A model generated the notes under the pieces. The model saw nothing but the letters and a program-made list of their open reading frames with translations, was not told the origin of the DNA and did no database searches. Shown piece after piece: positions 54,543-63,703 of a stretch of 64,000 bases of DNA (position 1 is its first letter; every line of letters starts with the position of its first letter). The position numbers and the translations under genes are program-made. Origin of the DNA: Clostridia bacterium (lineage in GTDB: Bacteria; Bacillota_A; Clostridia; Christensenellales; Aristaeellaceae); contig JAFQEB010000054.1 of assembly GCA_017399225.1 (NCBI GenBank), positions 9,204 through 73,203 of the forward strand, given 5' to 3'.

Positions 54543-54610
54543 CCACCTCACCTCCCACTTTTCAACACAAATTTGGGCTTAAAAACCACTCATCATCATC
54601 TTATCCCACT
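54542..54610 (-). promoter_or_regulatory. Possible MraZ box cluster upstream of the dcw operon
   Basis: On the minus strand AGTGGGA occurs at 54604-54610 and 54553-54559, with AGTGGT at 54585-54590 and AGGTGGGT next to the start. MraZ binds repeated GTGG-type boxes upstream of its own gene. Spacing here is irregular, so this is tentative. Confidence 0.4.
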
Positions 54611-54761
54611 TTTTGAAAGAAAGCAAGCGTAAATTCAAATTCTTCTAAAGAAGTTGCACTTCTTGCGTTGTCATACTTCTTCACCTTTGTTTCATCATTT
54701 TTTAACATTTATTCGGATATTTGTATGTAAGCCGCCTGCTTTGCACAAATTATGGTACAAA

Positions 54762-54798
54762 AAAACATACCCGACACATGTTCGGGTATGTTTTATGA
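54762..54798 (-). terminator. Terminator of the phosphoesterase gene
   Basis: AAACATACCCGA and TCGGGTATGTTT pair with a 6-base loop, followed on the minus strand by TTTTTTTG. Confidence 0.92.
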
Positions 54799-54855
54799 CG
54801 TTTTTGCGCATTTTCGCACAAACTGTTTGGATATTTGTAATTTTCTCGTAATATT

Positions 54856-55560
54856 TTACCTCTCCGGTAGAACGTCTGCCAAAGAAAAATCCAGGCTGTC
54901 GCAAGAGGCGAGCATATACCTGATCCCCTCATGCTCGCCGTTGAATCCAGCCCGGATCCCGGCCCCATGAAGGTGGCCGTATACCACCGTATGCACCCGG
55001 TACTTCTGCAGCACCCGGGTAAAGGGGGTATCCGTTTCCTGCGGGTACAGCGGCGGATAGTGCAGCATGACCACGATGGGCTTCTCCCCCGCGATCTTCT
55101 CCGCTGCCTGCAGCGCCAGCTCCAGCCGGATCGCCTCCCGGTCACAGATGCGCTGATCCTCTGCCGTCAGCGGCTCCTCCGCCGTCGGGAAGCTCCAGCC
55201 CCGTGTGCCGCAGACGACCGCCTCGCCCACGTCCAGCGCCGTATGCTGCAGCGCCGTCATGCCCTGCGGGAGAACGCTGCTCACCTGGCGCAGGGTGCTC
55301 CACCAGTAATCATGGTTGCCCTTGATGATCACCTTCCGGCCCGGCAATTCACCGATGGCCTGCAGATCCGGCACGGCGTCCTTCAGCTGCATCGCCCAGG
55401 AGATATCCCCGGGGATCAGCACCGTATCCGTTTCGCTGACGCGGCTGCGCCAGTCCCGGCAGATGCGGTCAAAATGATCGTTCCACTTCTCGCCAAAGAC
55501 GTTCATCGGCTTCTCGTCGCCGCCGGGCAGGTGCAGGTCTCCAATGGCAAAGAGGCTCAC
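54856..55560 (-). CDS. Calcineurin-like metallophosphoesterase
   Basis: The 234-residue cytoplasmic protein has the metallophosphoesterase motifs AIGDLHLPGG, IPGDISWAM, IKGNHDYWW, MLHYPP and VYGHLHGAG in order. This matches the YkuE/Icc-type Clostridia family with an AMQL insert after GDISW; the substrate is unknown. The GTG start follows GGGAGGG by six bases; an upstream in-frame start would overlap the preceding gene. It is second in a two-gene unit after the zinc-ribbon gene. Confidence 0.9.
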   Translation of the reverse strand: MSLFAIGDLHLPGGDEKPMNVFGEKWNDHFDRICRDWRSRVSETDTVLIPGDISWAMQLKDAVPDLQAIGELPGRKVIIKGNHDYWWSTLRQVSSVLPQGMTALQHTALDVGEAVVCGTRGWSFPTAEEPLTAEDQRICDREAIRLELALQAAEKIAGEKPIVVMLHYPPLYPQETDTPFTRVLQKYRVHTVVYGHLHGAGIRAGFNGEHEGIRYMLASCDSLDFSLADVLPER

Positions 55561-55599
55561 CGGAAACCCTCCCTTCTCCCCTGGCGGCGTCCGCGCCAT

Positions 55600-56019
55600 T
55601 TACATATCGTCTTCGTCGGTATCCTCGTCGCTGTCGGCCTCTTCCTCGCGCATACTCTCCAGAGAAGAGATCTCGCCCGCCATCTGTTCGAACTCGCCCG
55701 CGGGGATATCGCTGTCCACCTCGGGGATCTCGTCCATGGAGGACACGTCGTCCATGGAGGTGATGGAGCGGGTATCCACCTGCTCCTCGCCCTCGCCGCC
55801 ATCGTCATGACCGGCAGCAGCGCCCTGACCGTTCATCTCCTTGAGGCAGAACAGGCAGATATCGCGGCCCGGCAGCGCGGGATTCTCGTTGCAGACGCTG
55901 CACATTTCAATCTCATCCTGTGCGCCGTCGCCCTTCATCTCTCGCATACAGACCTTGCAGTAGCGCTCGCTGGCCGTGATGTAGTTCAGATCACAACGGG
56001 GACACTTGGCAAACATCAT
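55600..56019 (-). CDS. Zinc-ribbon protein with acidic tail, unknown function
   Basis: The 139-residue protein begins with four CxxC pairs: CPRC near residue 6, CKVC near 21, CSVC near 40 and CLFC near 55, enough for two zinc sites. The last 65 residues are very acidic and Ser/Asp-rich (EEEADSDEDTDEDDM at the end). The shape suggests a nucleic-acid or protein-binding adaptor, but I know no function. It is co-transcribed with the phosphoesterase. Confidence 0.75.
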   Translation of the reverse strand: MMFAKCPRCDLNYITASERYCKVCMREMKGDGAQDEIEMCSVCNENPALPGRDICLFCLKEMNGQGAAAGHDDGGEGEEQVDTRSITSMDDVSSMDEIPEVDSDIPAGEFEQMAGEISSLESMREEEADSDEDTDEDDM

Positions 56020-56103
56020 TGAGGATTCCTCCTAAATATTCGATCCGGCTCGACCGGTTCATCGCGTGGTAAAGCTTCCCTTGGCAGCCTGCTGGCAGTT
56101 TTG

Positions 56104-56132
56104 TTGACCCGTGGCCGCTTTTGTATTACGAT
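56104..56132 (+). promoter_or_regulatory. Promoter of the CAP-domain gene
   Basis: TTGACC, 17 bp, TACGAT, 49 bases before the ATG. Confidence 0.65.
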
Positions 56133-56180
56133 TTCTATGCGGTGTTTCACAAAACCGTAATACATCCGGAGGTAAGATAC

Positions 56181-56789
56181 ATGTTCAGAAAAGCAGCAGC
56201 GATCATGCTTGCGGCAGTGATTACCACAAACACGGCTCTGCTCCCCACCGGCATGGCTTATGCCGCCAGCCCGGCGACACATTTTGCCGCACAGCAGGGC
56301 GCATCCGCCACGGCGCAGCACGCCGCCTCCACCGGGGCAGCCGTAATGCAGCGCAGCCGTTTCAGCGCACAAAGCGCTTCTACGGGTGATGATTATACTA
56401 CGCATTCCCTGTCTATGCAAGAGGAAAAGCTGCTAAATTTGATCAATATTGACCGTGCAGCCCACGGACTTGCGCCTTTGACGCCCGATCCGGAGCTTTC
56501 CCGCCTGGCGCGCCTTAAATCCGAGGACATGCGGGACAGGAATTACTTCGCCCACGAGTCCCCCACCTGGGGCAAGGCCCGGAACATGCTGGAGCATTTC
56601 GGCTATGATTTCAGGGGTGTCGGCGAGAACATCGCCCACCACGCCACCGTCGAAAAGGCACAGGCAGCCTTCATGACCTCTGACGGGCATCGCCGCAACA
56701 TCCTTTCGACCGCCTGGGAAAAGGTCGGGATCGGCGTGTGCTACGACAGGAACGGCTATATCTACGCCACGCAGCTCTTCGTCCGCTGA
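56181..56789 (+). CDS. Secreted CAP-domain protein (YkwD/SCP family)
   Basis: The 202-residue protein has a signal peptide (MFRKAAAIMLAAVITTNTAL) and an Ala/Ser/Gln-rich spacer. The CAP domain occupies about 75-202: EEKLLNLINIDRAAHGLAPL, SRLARLKSEDMRDRNYFAHE, GENIAHH, and SDGHRRNILSTAWEKVGIGV. The two His and two Glu of the CAP cleft are present. In spore formers such proteins are often cell-wall or spore associated. The ATG follows GGAGGTAAGATAC. Confidence 0.93.
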   Translation: MFRKAAAIMLAAVITTNTALLPTGMAYAASPATHFAAQQGASATAQHAASTGAAVMQRSRFSAQSASTGDDYTTHSLSMQEEKLLNLINIDRAAHGLAPLTPDPELSRLARLKSEDMRDRNYFAHESPTWGKARNMLEHFGYDFRGVGENIAHHATVEKAQAAFMTSDGHRRNILSTAWEKVGIGVCYDRNGYIYATQLFVR

Positions 56790-57009
56790 TCCTTTGAGCA
56801 GCTCTATCGCCGGCGTCTCCGTCTTTGGGCGGGGGGCGCTTCTGCGTGTCGAAAAAGTGCTTTAGGCACTTTTTCGAGGAAACTGCGCTCCGTCACTGGT
56901 CGCTACGCTCCCGGCCGTTCCTCCGCGTAAGGAAGCTTTTCCTTACGGAAAAGCACGAAAATCGCCGCGCATGTCGCCGATTTTCGATTCAGAGTCTGCC
57001 GACAGCGAA
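56790..57009. other. Palindrome-rich interval bounded by a direct repeat
   Basis: No gene with a ribosome binding site was found. Three strong hairpins lie here: CGAAAAAGTGC/GGCACTTTTTCG, GTAAGGAA/TTCCTTAC and CGAAAATCG/CGATTTTCG. The first with its T run may terminate the CAP gene transcript. Confidence 0.55.
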
Positions 57010-57076
57010 TTACCGCAGCTGAGTACATGGCTTTATTGACAGTCCGCGGCGTCTCCGTCTTTGGGCGGGGGCGCTT
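56811..57076 (+). repeat. Direct repeat pair (about 30 bp) flanking palindromes
   Basis: CGGCGTCTCCGTCTTTGGGC followed by GGGG(G)GCGCTT occurs at 56811-56841 and again at 57047-57076, 236 bp apart. The right copy codes for the tail of the small basic protein on the minus strand. The arrangement looks like a small repeated or mobile intergenic element. Confidence 0.65.
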
Positions 57077-57222
57077 TTGATGTAGCTCAGCACCGCGCGG
57101 CCTGCCATGGAGCCCCGCTTGCGGCGCACGTCCGCCGCAGGCTCCCGTTCCAGCGCCGGCAGCATGGCGGCTTCAGATAAGGATCGCGCAGGAACATGAA
57201 CTGCATATGTACGCGTATTCAT
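57010..57222 (-). CDS. Small basic protein of unknown function
   Basis: This 70-residue frame starts with an ATG 8 bases after AGGAGG, a strong signal. It contains MNTRTYAVHVPARSLSEAAM, a middle RKRGSMAGRAVLSYIKS, and an Arg-rich tail APAQRRRRRGLS. The tail is encoded by the right copy of the direct repeat, so the original C-terminus may have been replaced. It lies 47 bases downstream of engB on the same strand. No family is recognised. Confidence 0.5.
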   Translation of the reverse strand: MNTRTYAVHVPARSLSEAAMLPALEREPAADVRRKRGSMAGRAVLSYIKSAPAQRRRRRGLSIKPCTQLR

Positions 57223-57269
57223 GGGCATTCCTCCTCGGTAGGAGGATATGCACAGCAAGCGCGATGGTG

Positions 57270-57926
57270 TCAGGCGTCCTCCCAGCGGATGGGCGCGCCC
57301 TCCTCCAGCTCCTCCATGGAGGGCGGCTCTTCCTCCTCCACCGGATCGGCCAGCACCTGTTCCAGCAGCTCCTGCAGCTTGTCGCGGCCCGTGCCGTCCT
57401 CGGAGGACCAGCAGATGACCTCCCAGGGCTGCACTATCAGCGCGCGGCAGATGGGCGCCAGCTGCTTGGAGCGGGCGGCGCGGCTGATCTTGTCGGCCTT
57501 GGTGGCGATCACCGTGAAGGGAATGCCCATCTGGCGCAGGAAGCTGTTCATGTTGATATCGTCCTGCGTCGGCTCGTGGCGGATATCCACCAGGCACAGC
57601 ACATGGCGCAGCTCGTCAGCCTTCTCGAAATAATCCTGCATCATCTTGCCCCAGCGGGCCTTCTCCTGCTTGTCGACCTTGGCAAAGCCGTAGCCCGGCA
57701 GATCGATCAGGTGGAAGGAGCGGTTGAGCAGGAAAACGTTGATCAGCTTCGTCTTGCCCGGGGTAGCCGAGGTCTTGGCCAGCTTGTTGCGGTTGCACAG
57801 CTTGTTGATGAGGCTGCTCTTGCCCACGTTGGACTTGCCCGCCACGGCGATTTGCGCCAGGCCCTTCCCGGCGAAATTGCCGTAGCTGGCCATGGAGGTG
57901 ATGAACTCCGCTTGCTTGATCTCCAC
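57270..57926 (-). CDS. engB: Ribosome biogenesis GTPase EngB/YsxC
   Basis: The 218-residue GTPase acts in 50S subunit assembly. It shows AVAGKSNVGKSSLINKL (G1), KTSATPGKT (G2), LIDLPGYGFAKV (G3), ATKADK (G4) and CWSSEDGTGRDKL (G5), plus an acidic tail of about 20 residues longer than usual. It follows lon by 18 bases, the same lon-engB order as in Bacillus. Confidence 0.96.
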   Translation of the reverse strand: MEIKQAEFITSMASYGNFAGKGLAQIAVAGKSNVGKSSLINKLCNRNKLAKTSATPGKTKLINVFLLNRSFHLIDLPGYGFAKVDKQEKARWGKMMQDYFEKADELRHVLCLVDIRHEPTQDDINMNSFLRQMGIPFTVIATKADKISRAARSKQLAPICRALIVQPWEVICWSSEDGTGRDKLQELLEQVLADPVEEEEPPSMEELEEGAPIRWEDA

Positions 57927-57944
57927 TGTGTTTCTCCTTGTCTG

Positions 57945-60278
57945 TTACGCCTTTGCGCCGGGCATTTCCACCAGCGCGGTCTTGAGTACGGTATCGATGT
58001 ATTCCGCGGTGACGACCCGGAACTGGCTCAGCACATGCGGCGGGACCTCCTCGAGGTCCTTCTCGTTTTCTTTGGGGATGACCAGCGTTTTGATGCCGGC
58101 GCGATAGGCCGCCAAGGTCTTCTCCTTCAGGCCGCCGATGGGCAGCACGCGGCCGCGCAGGGTGATCTCGCCCGTCATCGCCACGTCCTGGCGCACCGGG
58201 ACGCCCGTCAGCACCGACACCAGTGCCGTCGTCATCGTCACGCCGGCGGAGGGGCCGTCCTTGGGCACGGCGCCTTCAGGCACATGGATGTGGATGTCGC
58301 AGTCCTTGTAGAAGTCGTCCTTGAGGCCCAGCTCGGCGGAGTGGGCGCGCACCCAGGTGAAGGCCGCCTCGGCGGATTCCTTCATCACGTCGCCCAGCTT
58401 GCCCGTCAGGCGCAAGCCGCCCTTGCCGGGCATGGTCAGGCACTCCACCTCCAGCATTTCGCCGCCGACGGTGGTGTAAGCCAGGCCGTTGACGATGCCG
58501 ACGCGGGGCTCCTTCTCCGGCATTTCCCGGGTGAAGCGGGCCGCGCCCAGGTACTTGCGCAGCACCTCGGGGGTGACGTTCACCTCGGTCACGTTTTCAT
58601 CCAGCATGGTCACCGCAGACTTGCGCACGACCTTGGCCACCGTGCGCTCCAGCGTGCGGACGCCGGCTTCACGGGTGTAGCCCTCGATCAGCTGGCGCAG
58701 CACCCGGTCGGTCATTTTGACCGTCTTGGGCTGCAGGCCGTGGCTTTCGATCTGCTTGGGCAGCAGGTGGCGCTTGGTGATTTGAAGCTTCTCCTCCTCG
58801 GTGTAGGAGGGCACCTCGATGATCTCCATGCGGTCCAGCAGCGGGCCGGGGATGGTATCGACGCTGTTGGCGGTGGTGATGAACATCACGCGGCTCAGGT
58901 CGAAGGGCAATTCGAGATAATGATCGCGGAAGGCGTCGTTCTGCTCGCCGTCCAGCACCTCCAAAAGGCAGGAGGCCGGATCGCCGCGGTAATCGTGGCT
59001 CATCTTGTCGATCTCGTCAAAGAGGAAGACCGGGTTCATCGTGCCCGCCTGCTTGAGGCCGGAGATGATGCGGCCCGGGATCGCCCCCAGATACGTCCGG
59101 CGATGACCTCGAATTTCCGCCTCATCCCGCACGCCGCCCAAAGACATCTGCACGAACTTGCGGCCCACGGCCTTCGCAATAGCGCGCACGATGGACGTCT
59201 TGCCCACGCCGGGAGGGCCCACGAAGCACAGGATCGGGCCCTTCATGTCCTGCTTCATGCGCAGCACGGCCAGGTACTCGACGATGCGCTCCTTGACCTT
59301 CTCCAGTCCGTAGTGATCCTGGGCCAGCACCTTGCGGGCGCGCTTGAGGTCCAGGTTGTCGGGCGTGGTCTTGCCCCAGGGCAGGTCAAGGATCCACTCG
59401 ATGTAGGTGCGGGCCATGCCGACCTCCGGGGTGCCGGGGGCCATGCGGGAGAGGCGCTCGATCTCCTTCTCCACCCTTTGGCGGGCTTCGTCGTTCAGGG
59501 GCGTGCGCTCCATGCGCTCCCGCAGCTCCTCCACGTCGGTGGCCTCGCTGTCGCCCAGCTCAGTCTGAATGGCCTTGATCTGCTCGCGCAGGTAGTAGTC
59601 CTTCTGGTTCTTCTCGATCTGCTTCTTGATGCGGGCCTGCACCTGCTTTTCCACGCCCACCAGCTCGATCTCCCGGGCCAGGATGGCGCACAGGGTATCC
59701 AGGCGGCGGCTGACGTCGGTCTCCTCCAGGATCTTCTGGCGATCCTCCAGCTTGTTCAGAACGTTGGCGGCGATGATGTCGGCGATCTGCTCCGCTTCAT
59801 CCACATCCCGGATGGAAGCCACCGTTTCCTGGGATACCCGCTGGCTGGCGCGGCCGAACTCCTCAAAATAGTCCTTCGTCGCCCGGACGAGCGCCTGCAG
59901 CTCCACGTCGGAAGCTGTGCAGGTGTCCTCCAGCAGCCGCAGCGTACCCATCAGGTAGGGCTCCTCCTGGGTGATGCTGGTCAGCTCCGCGCGCCTTTCG
60001 CCTTCCACCAGCACACGGAGGCTGTCGCCGGGCAGGTTCATTACCTGCTTGATGGTGGCCACCGTGCCGATCCGGCACAGATCCTCCACCGCGGGGTCCT
60101 CCACCTCAATATCCTGCTGGGCCACGAGGAACACCTTCTGGTCGGTGATCATCGCCTCCTCCAGCGCGGAAACGGACTTGCTGCGGCCCACGTCAAAGTG
60201 CAGCACCATATAAGGGAATACCATCAGCCCCCGAAGGGCCAGAACCGGCATGGAGACGGTCGATTTCTTTTTTGCCAT
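57945..60278 (-). CDS. lon: ATP-dependent protease Lon (LonA)
   Basis: Lon degrades misfolded and regulatory proteins. The 777-residue protein has the N-terminal LON domain ([20 protein letters not shown]), a coiled region, the AAA+ module with GPPGVGKTS and FLFDEIDKM, and the protease domain with the catalytic Ser in [11 protein letters not shown] and the Lys in [10 protein letters not shown]. The start is the ATG seven bases after AGGAGG. A sigma-A promoter is upstream; no CIRCE element was seen. Confidence 0.97.
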   Translation of the reverse strand: MAKKKSTVSMPVLALRGLMVFPYMVLHFDVGRSKSVSALEEAMITDQKVFLVAQQDIEVEDPAVEDLCRIGTVATIKQVMNLPGDSLRVLVEGERRAELTSITQEEPYLMGTLRLLEDTCTASDVELQALVRATKDYFEEFGRASQRVSQETVASIRDVDEAEQIADIIAANVLNKLEDRQKILEETDVSRRLDTLCAILAREIELVGVEKQVQARIKKQIEKNQKDYYLREQIKAIQTELGDSEATDVEELRERMERTPLNDEARQRVEKEIERLSRMAPGTPEVGMARTYIEWILDLPWGKTTPDNLDLKRARKVLAQDHYGLEKVKERIVEYLAVLRMKQDMKGPILCFVGPPGVGKTSIVRAIAKAVGRKFVQMSLGGVRDEAEIRGHRRTYLGAIPGRIISGLKQAGTMNPVFLFDEIDKMSHDYRGDPASCLLEVLDGEQNDAFRDHYLELPFDLSRVMFITTANSVDTIPGPLLDRMEIIEVPSYTEEEKLQITKRHLLPKQIESHGLQPKTVKMTDRVLRQLIEGYTREAGVRTLERTVAKVVRKSAVTMLDENVTEVNVTPEVLRKYLGAARFTREMPEKEPRVGIVNGLAYTTVGGEMLEVECLTMPGKGGLRLTGKLGDVMKESAEAAFTWVRAHSAELGLKDDFYKDCDIHIHVPEGAVPKDGPSAGVTMTTALVSVLTGVPVRQDVAMTGEITLRGRVLPIGGLKEKTLAAYRAGIKTLVIPKENEKDLEEVPPHVLSQFRVVTAEYIDTVLKTALVEMPGAKA

Positions 60279-60435
60279 AAATCCTCCTGATATTTGGGAA
60301 ACAAGGGCGACCTCGCCCCACACGGCTTCAGCACAGAAGCCTCAGCGATCATAACGGAAGCACGGCTGCTGCGCAGCCCTCCCGGATTCATCCATAGCAA
60401 AGCTCACCGGAATGCGCAGAATCCGGCAAGCATAT

Positions 60436-60463
60436 AGTATACATATTCCCGCACTTTTTGCAA
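60436..60463 (-). promoter_or_regulatory. lon promoter
   Basis: TTGCAA, 16 bp, TATACT on the minus strand, about 160 bases before the lon ATG. Confidence 0.7.
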
Positions 60464-60482
60464 GCGCTTTTCCTACATTAAA

Positions 60483-61796
60483 TTATGTGTATCCGCTCCG
60501 CTTCTTTCCGGCGGCAGTTGCTACCGGCACAAGGGCCTCGCCCTGGGCCGCCGCAGGCAGCAGATCGGTCATGCACTGCCCCGCTCGTCCCTCCGGCGCC
60601 GTCTGCTCCGCCTCCTGGAGAAGCCCCTTTACCGCCTCCTCCAGCGTGGCGACGCCGATCACCTCGATCCCGGTGATATGACGCGCCTCCGAGGCGTTCT
60701 CCTCCGGGATGTAGACGCGGGAAAGCCCGGCGAGCTTCGCCGCCTCCACCTTGGAGGGCACGCCGCCCACCGCCTTCACCCGGCCCTGTACGGTGATCTC
60801 CCCCGTCACTGCCGCCGTGCCGTCCACCGGCCTGCCGGTGATCGCGCTGACGGCTGCCAGCATCATCGCCACGCCCGCCGAGGGGCCGTCCACCGGCGCG
60901 CCGCCGGGAAAATTGATGTGCAGATTGCGCCGCCCCAGCGGATATCCCAGGCTGTCCAGCAGCGTACGCACATTTTCGGCAGAGCCGCGGGCGGTGGACT
61001 TGCGCTTCATGCGATGCCCTTCCTGCCCCAGCTCCTCCTCTTCCACGATGCCCGTGACCGTCACGCGGCCCTCGCCTGGGGTGACGACCGCCTCGATATC
61101 CAGAAGCGCCCCCTGATGGCTGCCAAAGACCGCAAGGCCGTGGATGTACCCCACCCGGCTGGCTGTATCCGCCTTCTGGGCAGGCCGTGCCGTGTAGTGA
61201 CCGCTCTGCACCACCCAGCACACGTCCTCCGCCGTGATCTTCTTTCGTTCCTCCAGCTGCGCGAGGCCTGCACACATCTGCACGATGTTGACCGCCTCGC
61301 GGCCGCAGCTGGCGTAGCGGCCAATGGTCTGCGCCTCACTCTGCGCCATTTCATACCCTGCGCGCTGGGCAGCGCCCCGGGCGATCTCCGCGATCTCCCC
61401 AGGAGTCAGAGCCCGGAAGTAGATCTCCATGCACCTGGAGCGCAGCGCCGGGCTGATCTCCGACGGGCTGCGGGTCGTTGCGCCTACCAGACGGAAATCC
61501 GCCGGGAGCCCGCCCTTGAAGATCTCGTGGATGTGCCGCGGGATTCCCGTGTCCTCCGGGTTATAGTAGGCGCTCTCCAGCATCACCCTGCGATCCTCCA
61601 GCACCTTGAGGAGCTTGTTCATCTGCACCGGATGCAGCTCGCCGATCTCATCCAGAAACAGCACGCCGCCATGGGCCTTTGTCACCGCGCCGGGCTTAGG
61701 CTGTGGCACTCCCTGGACGCCCAGCTGCCCCGCCCCCTGGTAGATCGGGTCGTGCACCGAGCCGATCAGAGGGTCCGCGATATTGTAATAATGTCG
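60483..61796 (-). pseudogene. lonB: lonB, 5'-truncated at a recombinase junction
   Basis: LonB is the shorter, sporulation-linked Lon homolog of Bacillota; intact relatives have about 550 residues. This frame begins abruptly at NIADPLIGSVHDPIYQGAG and runs 437 residues to a normal end. It keeps Walker B (GGVLFLDEIGELHP), sensor and lid regions, and the protease dyad (PVDGPSAGVAMM and the Lys in GGVPSKVEAA). Walker A and everything before it, roughly 115 residues, are missing from the window. The frame abuts the recombinase stop codon directly and in the same frame. Without Walker A the product cannot bind ATP normally. Confidence 0.88.
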
Positions 61797-63467
61797 TCAG
61801 ATGAGGGAACCTGCCGGAGCTAACAGTTCCCTCAGTGGAAAAACCAGTAGTTTTTCGTTCTGAGGATCCCACTCAGCCCGACTAAATAATTGTCGTATAA
61901 TATCTCGACGTGCAGGGATGGTGTCACCAAAAAACTTTTGCAGATCGCCTGAGAGGAACTTTTCAAACTCTATCCAGGCTTCGTTTTGTTCTTTGCTTGT
62001 CGATTGCTGTTGCCGCTTTTCGTCAATCTCTTTGTCCAACAACGCAATTTGGTTCGTGGCATCATCTAGTGCCTTTTGCAAAGCCGGAGGGATACCAGTG
62101 ACGCCTTGACCCACCAGTTCGCCCAAATAGGTAAACATACCCGACTGTTTGGTGATCAATTCATTTTTACGGCGCTCTAAGAGGATAATATCGCTCTCAA
62201 TGCGTTCCTTGTCTCGGTTGGTAATCTTAAACTGACTCACCTGCTTTAGCAATGTCTCACGGCTAGCTGCTAAATCTTGCAGATATTGCATGACAGCCTC
62301 ATCAATACGACGTCCCAGAACAGATTTGCATGTGCACACTTTGTCGCCATACTTGCGATGGTTGTCGCACAGATAGAAAAAACTGTTTGCGCTCCCCTTT
62401 CGATCTTTTTGGTTTTGCTTCTTTGTGTACATGCGCCCTCCGCACGCATGACAGAACAACAGACCAGAGAGTAATGCATAATCATTGGTCGCCGACGAGA
62501 AGTTATCATAGCGCTCTTTATTCCGCATCAGCCTTTTCTGAATGCGTACCCATCGCGCCCCCTCAATAATCCCCTCATGTTCTCCAACAGCCAGCACCCA
62601 CTCGTCAGGATCTCGCAATGTGACAGAGTCACCTTGTCCGTGATGACGATTGTAAGGCATAATGCCATGCGTGCCGTCAAAATCAGCAGGTTCCGCTGGC
62701 AACCGTGCTCCCAAATCGCTGTAAAACTGATACGCGTCTGAATCAGCAATACAATAGGTAGGATTGGAGAGTACGCCTTTGAGAAACGTGTCAGTGATTC
62801 GCGTACTACCGTTAACGTAAAGTTCGTGTTCTGAGCAGTATTTGATCACCGCATGAAGCGATCCAAGGTCTTCATATAATTTAATGAGTTGCTTAACTTC
62901 TGCCAGCTTATCGCTGACACCCACAAGATGTGATTTGGCTTTGATTCCAGCAGTCTTATTGCCTGTGGAACGACGACTCTCGTAACCATATGCCACTCTA
63001 CCCCCAAGCCACCGCCCGGTCTCGGAAAGCATAAGCATATTATCCCGCACACGTTCCGCAATGGTTTGTCGCTCTAATTGCGCAAATACCGCGGCAATGT
63101 ACATCATAGCCTCGCCCATTGGTGTAGATGTGTCAAATTTCTCGTTGACCGAGATGAATGCTACGCCCCACTTCGTTAATCGTTGAATGATTGATGAGAA
63201 GTCCGCGACATTTCGACTAATGCGGTCAAGCCGATATACGATAACACCGGATAATTTTCCAGTCTTCGCATCGTCCATTAGTCGTACAAACTGTGGGCGG
63301 CGCATACTTTTACCAGAGAAACCGTCATCGATATAAACCTCAAAGTTCACTTCCTCTGACGGATAATTGAATTTGATACTAGCTTTCGCGGTTTCAATCT
63401 GATTGTCGATACTCTCGCCTTTGTCTGTAGCTTTGGATTTACGAGCGTAAATACCCCAGGTTTTCAC
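61797..63467 (-). CDS. Large serine recombinase
   Basis: This 556-residue enzyme has a resolvase catalytic domain (about 1-150) with the nucleophile Ser in YARKS, YRLDRISRN and the helix AQLERQTIAERVRD. The recombinase domain follows (about 160-330), then a zinc ribbon (CHACGG and CDNH...CTC) and a coiled-coil region (about 440-515), as in phage and Tn4451-type integrases. Such enzymes cut att sites with a 2-bp core for integration or excision. The GTG before KTWGIYARKS is 7 bases after AAAGGAGG. The gene is plainly AT-richer than its neighbours, and its stop adjoins truncated lonB. Confidence 0.95.
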   Translation of the reverse strand: MKTWGIYARKSKATDKGESIDNQIETAKASIKFNYPSEEVNFEVYIDDGFSGKSMRRPQFVRLMDDAKTGKLSGVIVYRLDRISRNVADFSSIIQRLTKWGVAFISVNEKFDTSTPMGEAMMYIAAVFAQLERQTIAERVRDNMLMLSETGRWLGGRVAYGYESRRSTGNKTAGIKAKSHLVGVSDKLAEVKQLIKLYEDLGSLHAVIKYCSEHELYVNGSTRITDTFLKGVLSNPTYCIADSDAYQFYSDLGARLPAEPADFDGTHGIMPYNRHHGQGDSVTLRDPDEWVLAVGEHEGIIEGARWVRIQKRLMRNKERYDNFSSATNDYALLSGLLFCHACGGRMYTKKQNQKDRKGSANSFFYLCDNHRKYGDKVCTCKSVLGRRIDEAVMQYLQDLAASRETLLKQVSQFKITNRDKERIESDIILLERRKNELITKQSGMFTYLGELVGQGVTGIPPALQKALDDATNQIALLDKEIDEKRQQQSTSKEQNEAWIEFEKFLSGDLQKFFGDTIPARRDIIRQLFSRAEWDPQNEKLLVFPLRELLAPAGSLI

Positions 63468-63703
63468 ACACACGCCTCCTTTCTGTGCACTAAAATCATA
63501 CCACAGTTTTCCCCGCGCGTCAAATAGTTGTTATTTTTACTCTTAATTCAATCTTTCGGTTGACTTATCGCACTTTTTCTGCTAAAATATGACTGTGCCA
63601 CAACCGCCATTGTTGCACACCCTCGCAAGTATTCGCGCCGCCACGCGAATTATATTTGCATTCTTCATGTAATTTTGTTCACCTTTGCGAAAGGAAGTAA
63701 AAC
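63468..63703. other. AT-rich divergent gap between recombinase and thyX
   Basis: This stretch holds the recombinase ribosome binding site, the thyX-side promoter and a leader of about 110 bases. It may contain the right end of the element, but no core repeat shared with 61780-61800 beyond a few bases could be found. Confidence 0.5.
63560..63588 (+). promoter_or_regulatory. Promoter facing thyX
   Basis: TTGACT, 17 bp, TAAAAT, 115 bases before the thyX ATG. Confidence 0.75.

Noticed and set aside
57207..60290. Plus-strand frame of 1027 codons opposite engB and lon
   Set aside because: Antisense shadow; both minus-strand genes are unmistakable by their motifs.
63589..63672. Small 27-codon frame (MTVPQPPLLHTLASIRAATR...) between the promoter and thyX
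   Set aside because: No ribosome binding site, its start falls at the -10 box, and there is no similarity to known leader peptides.
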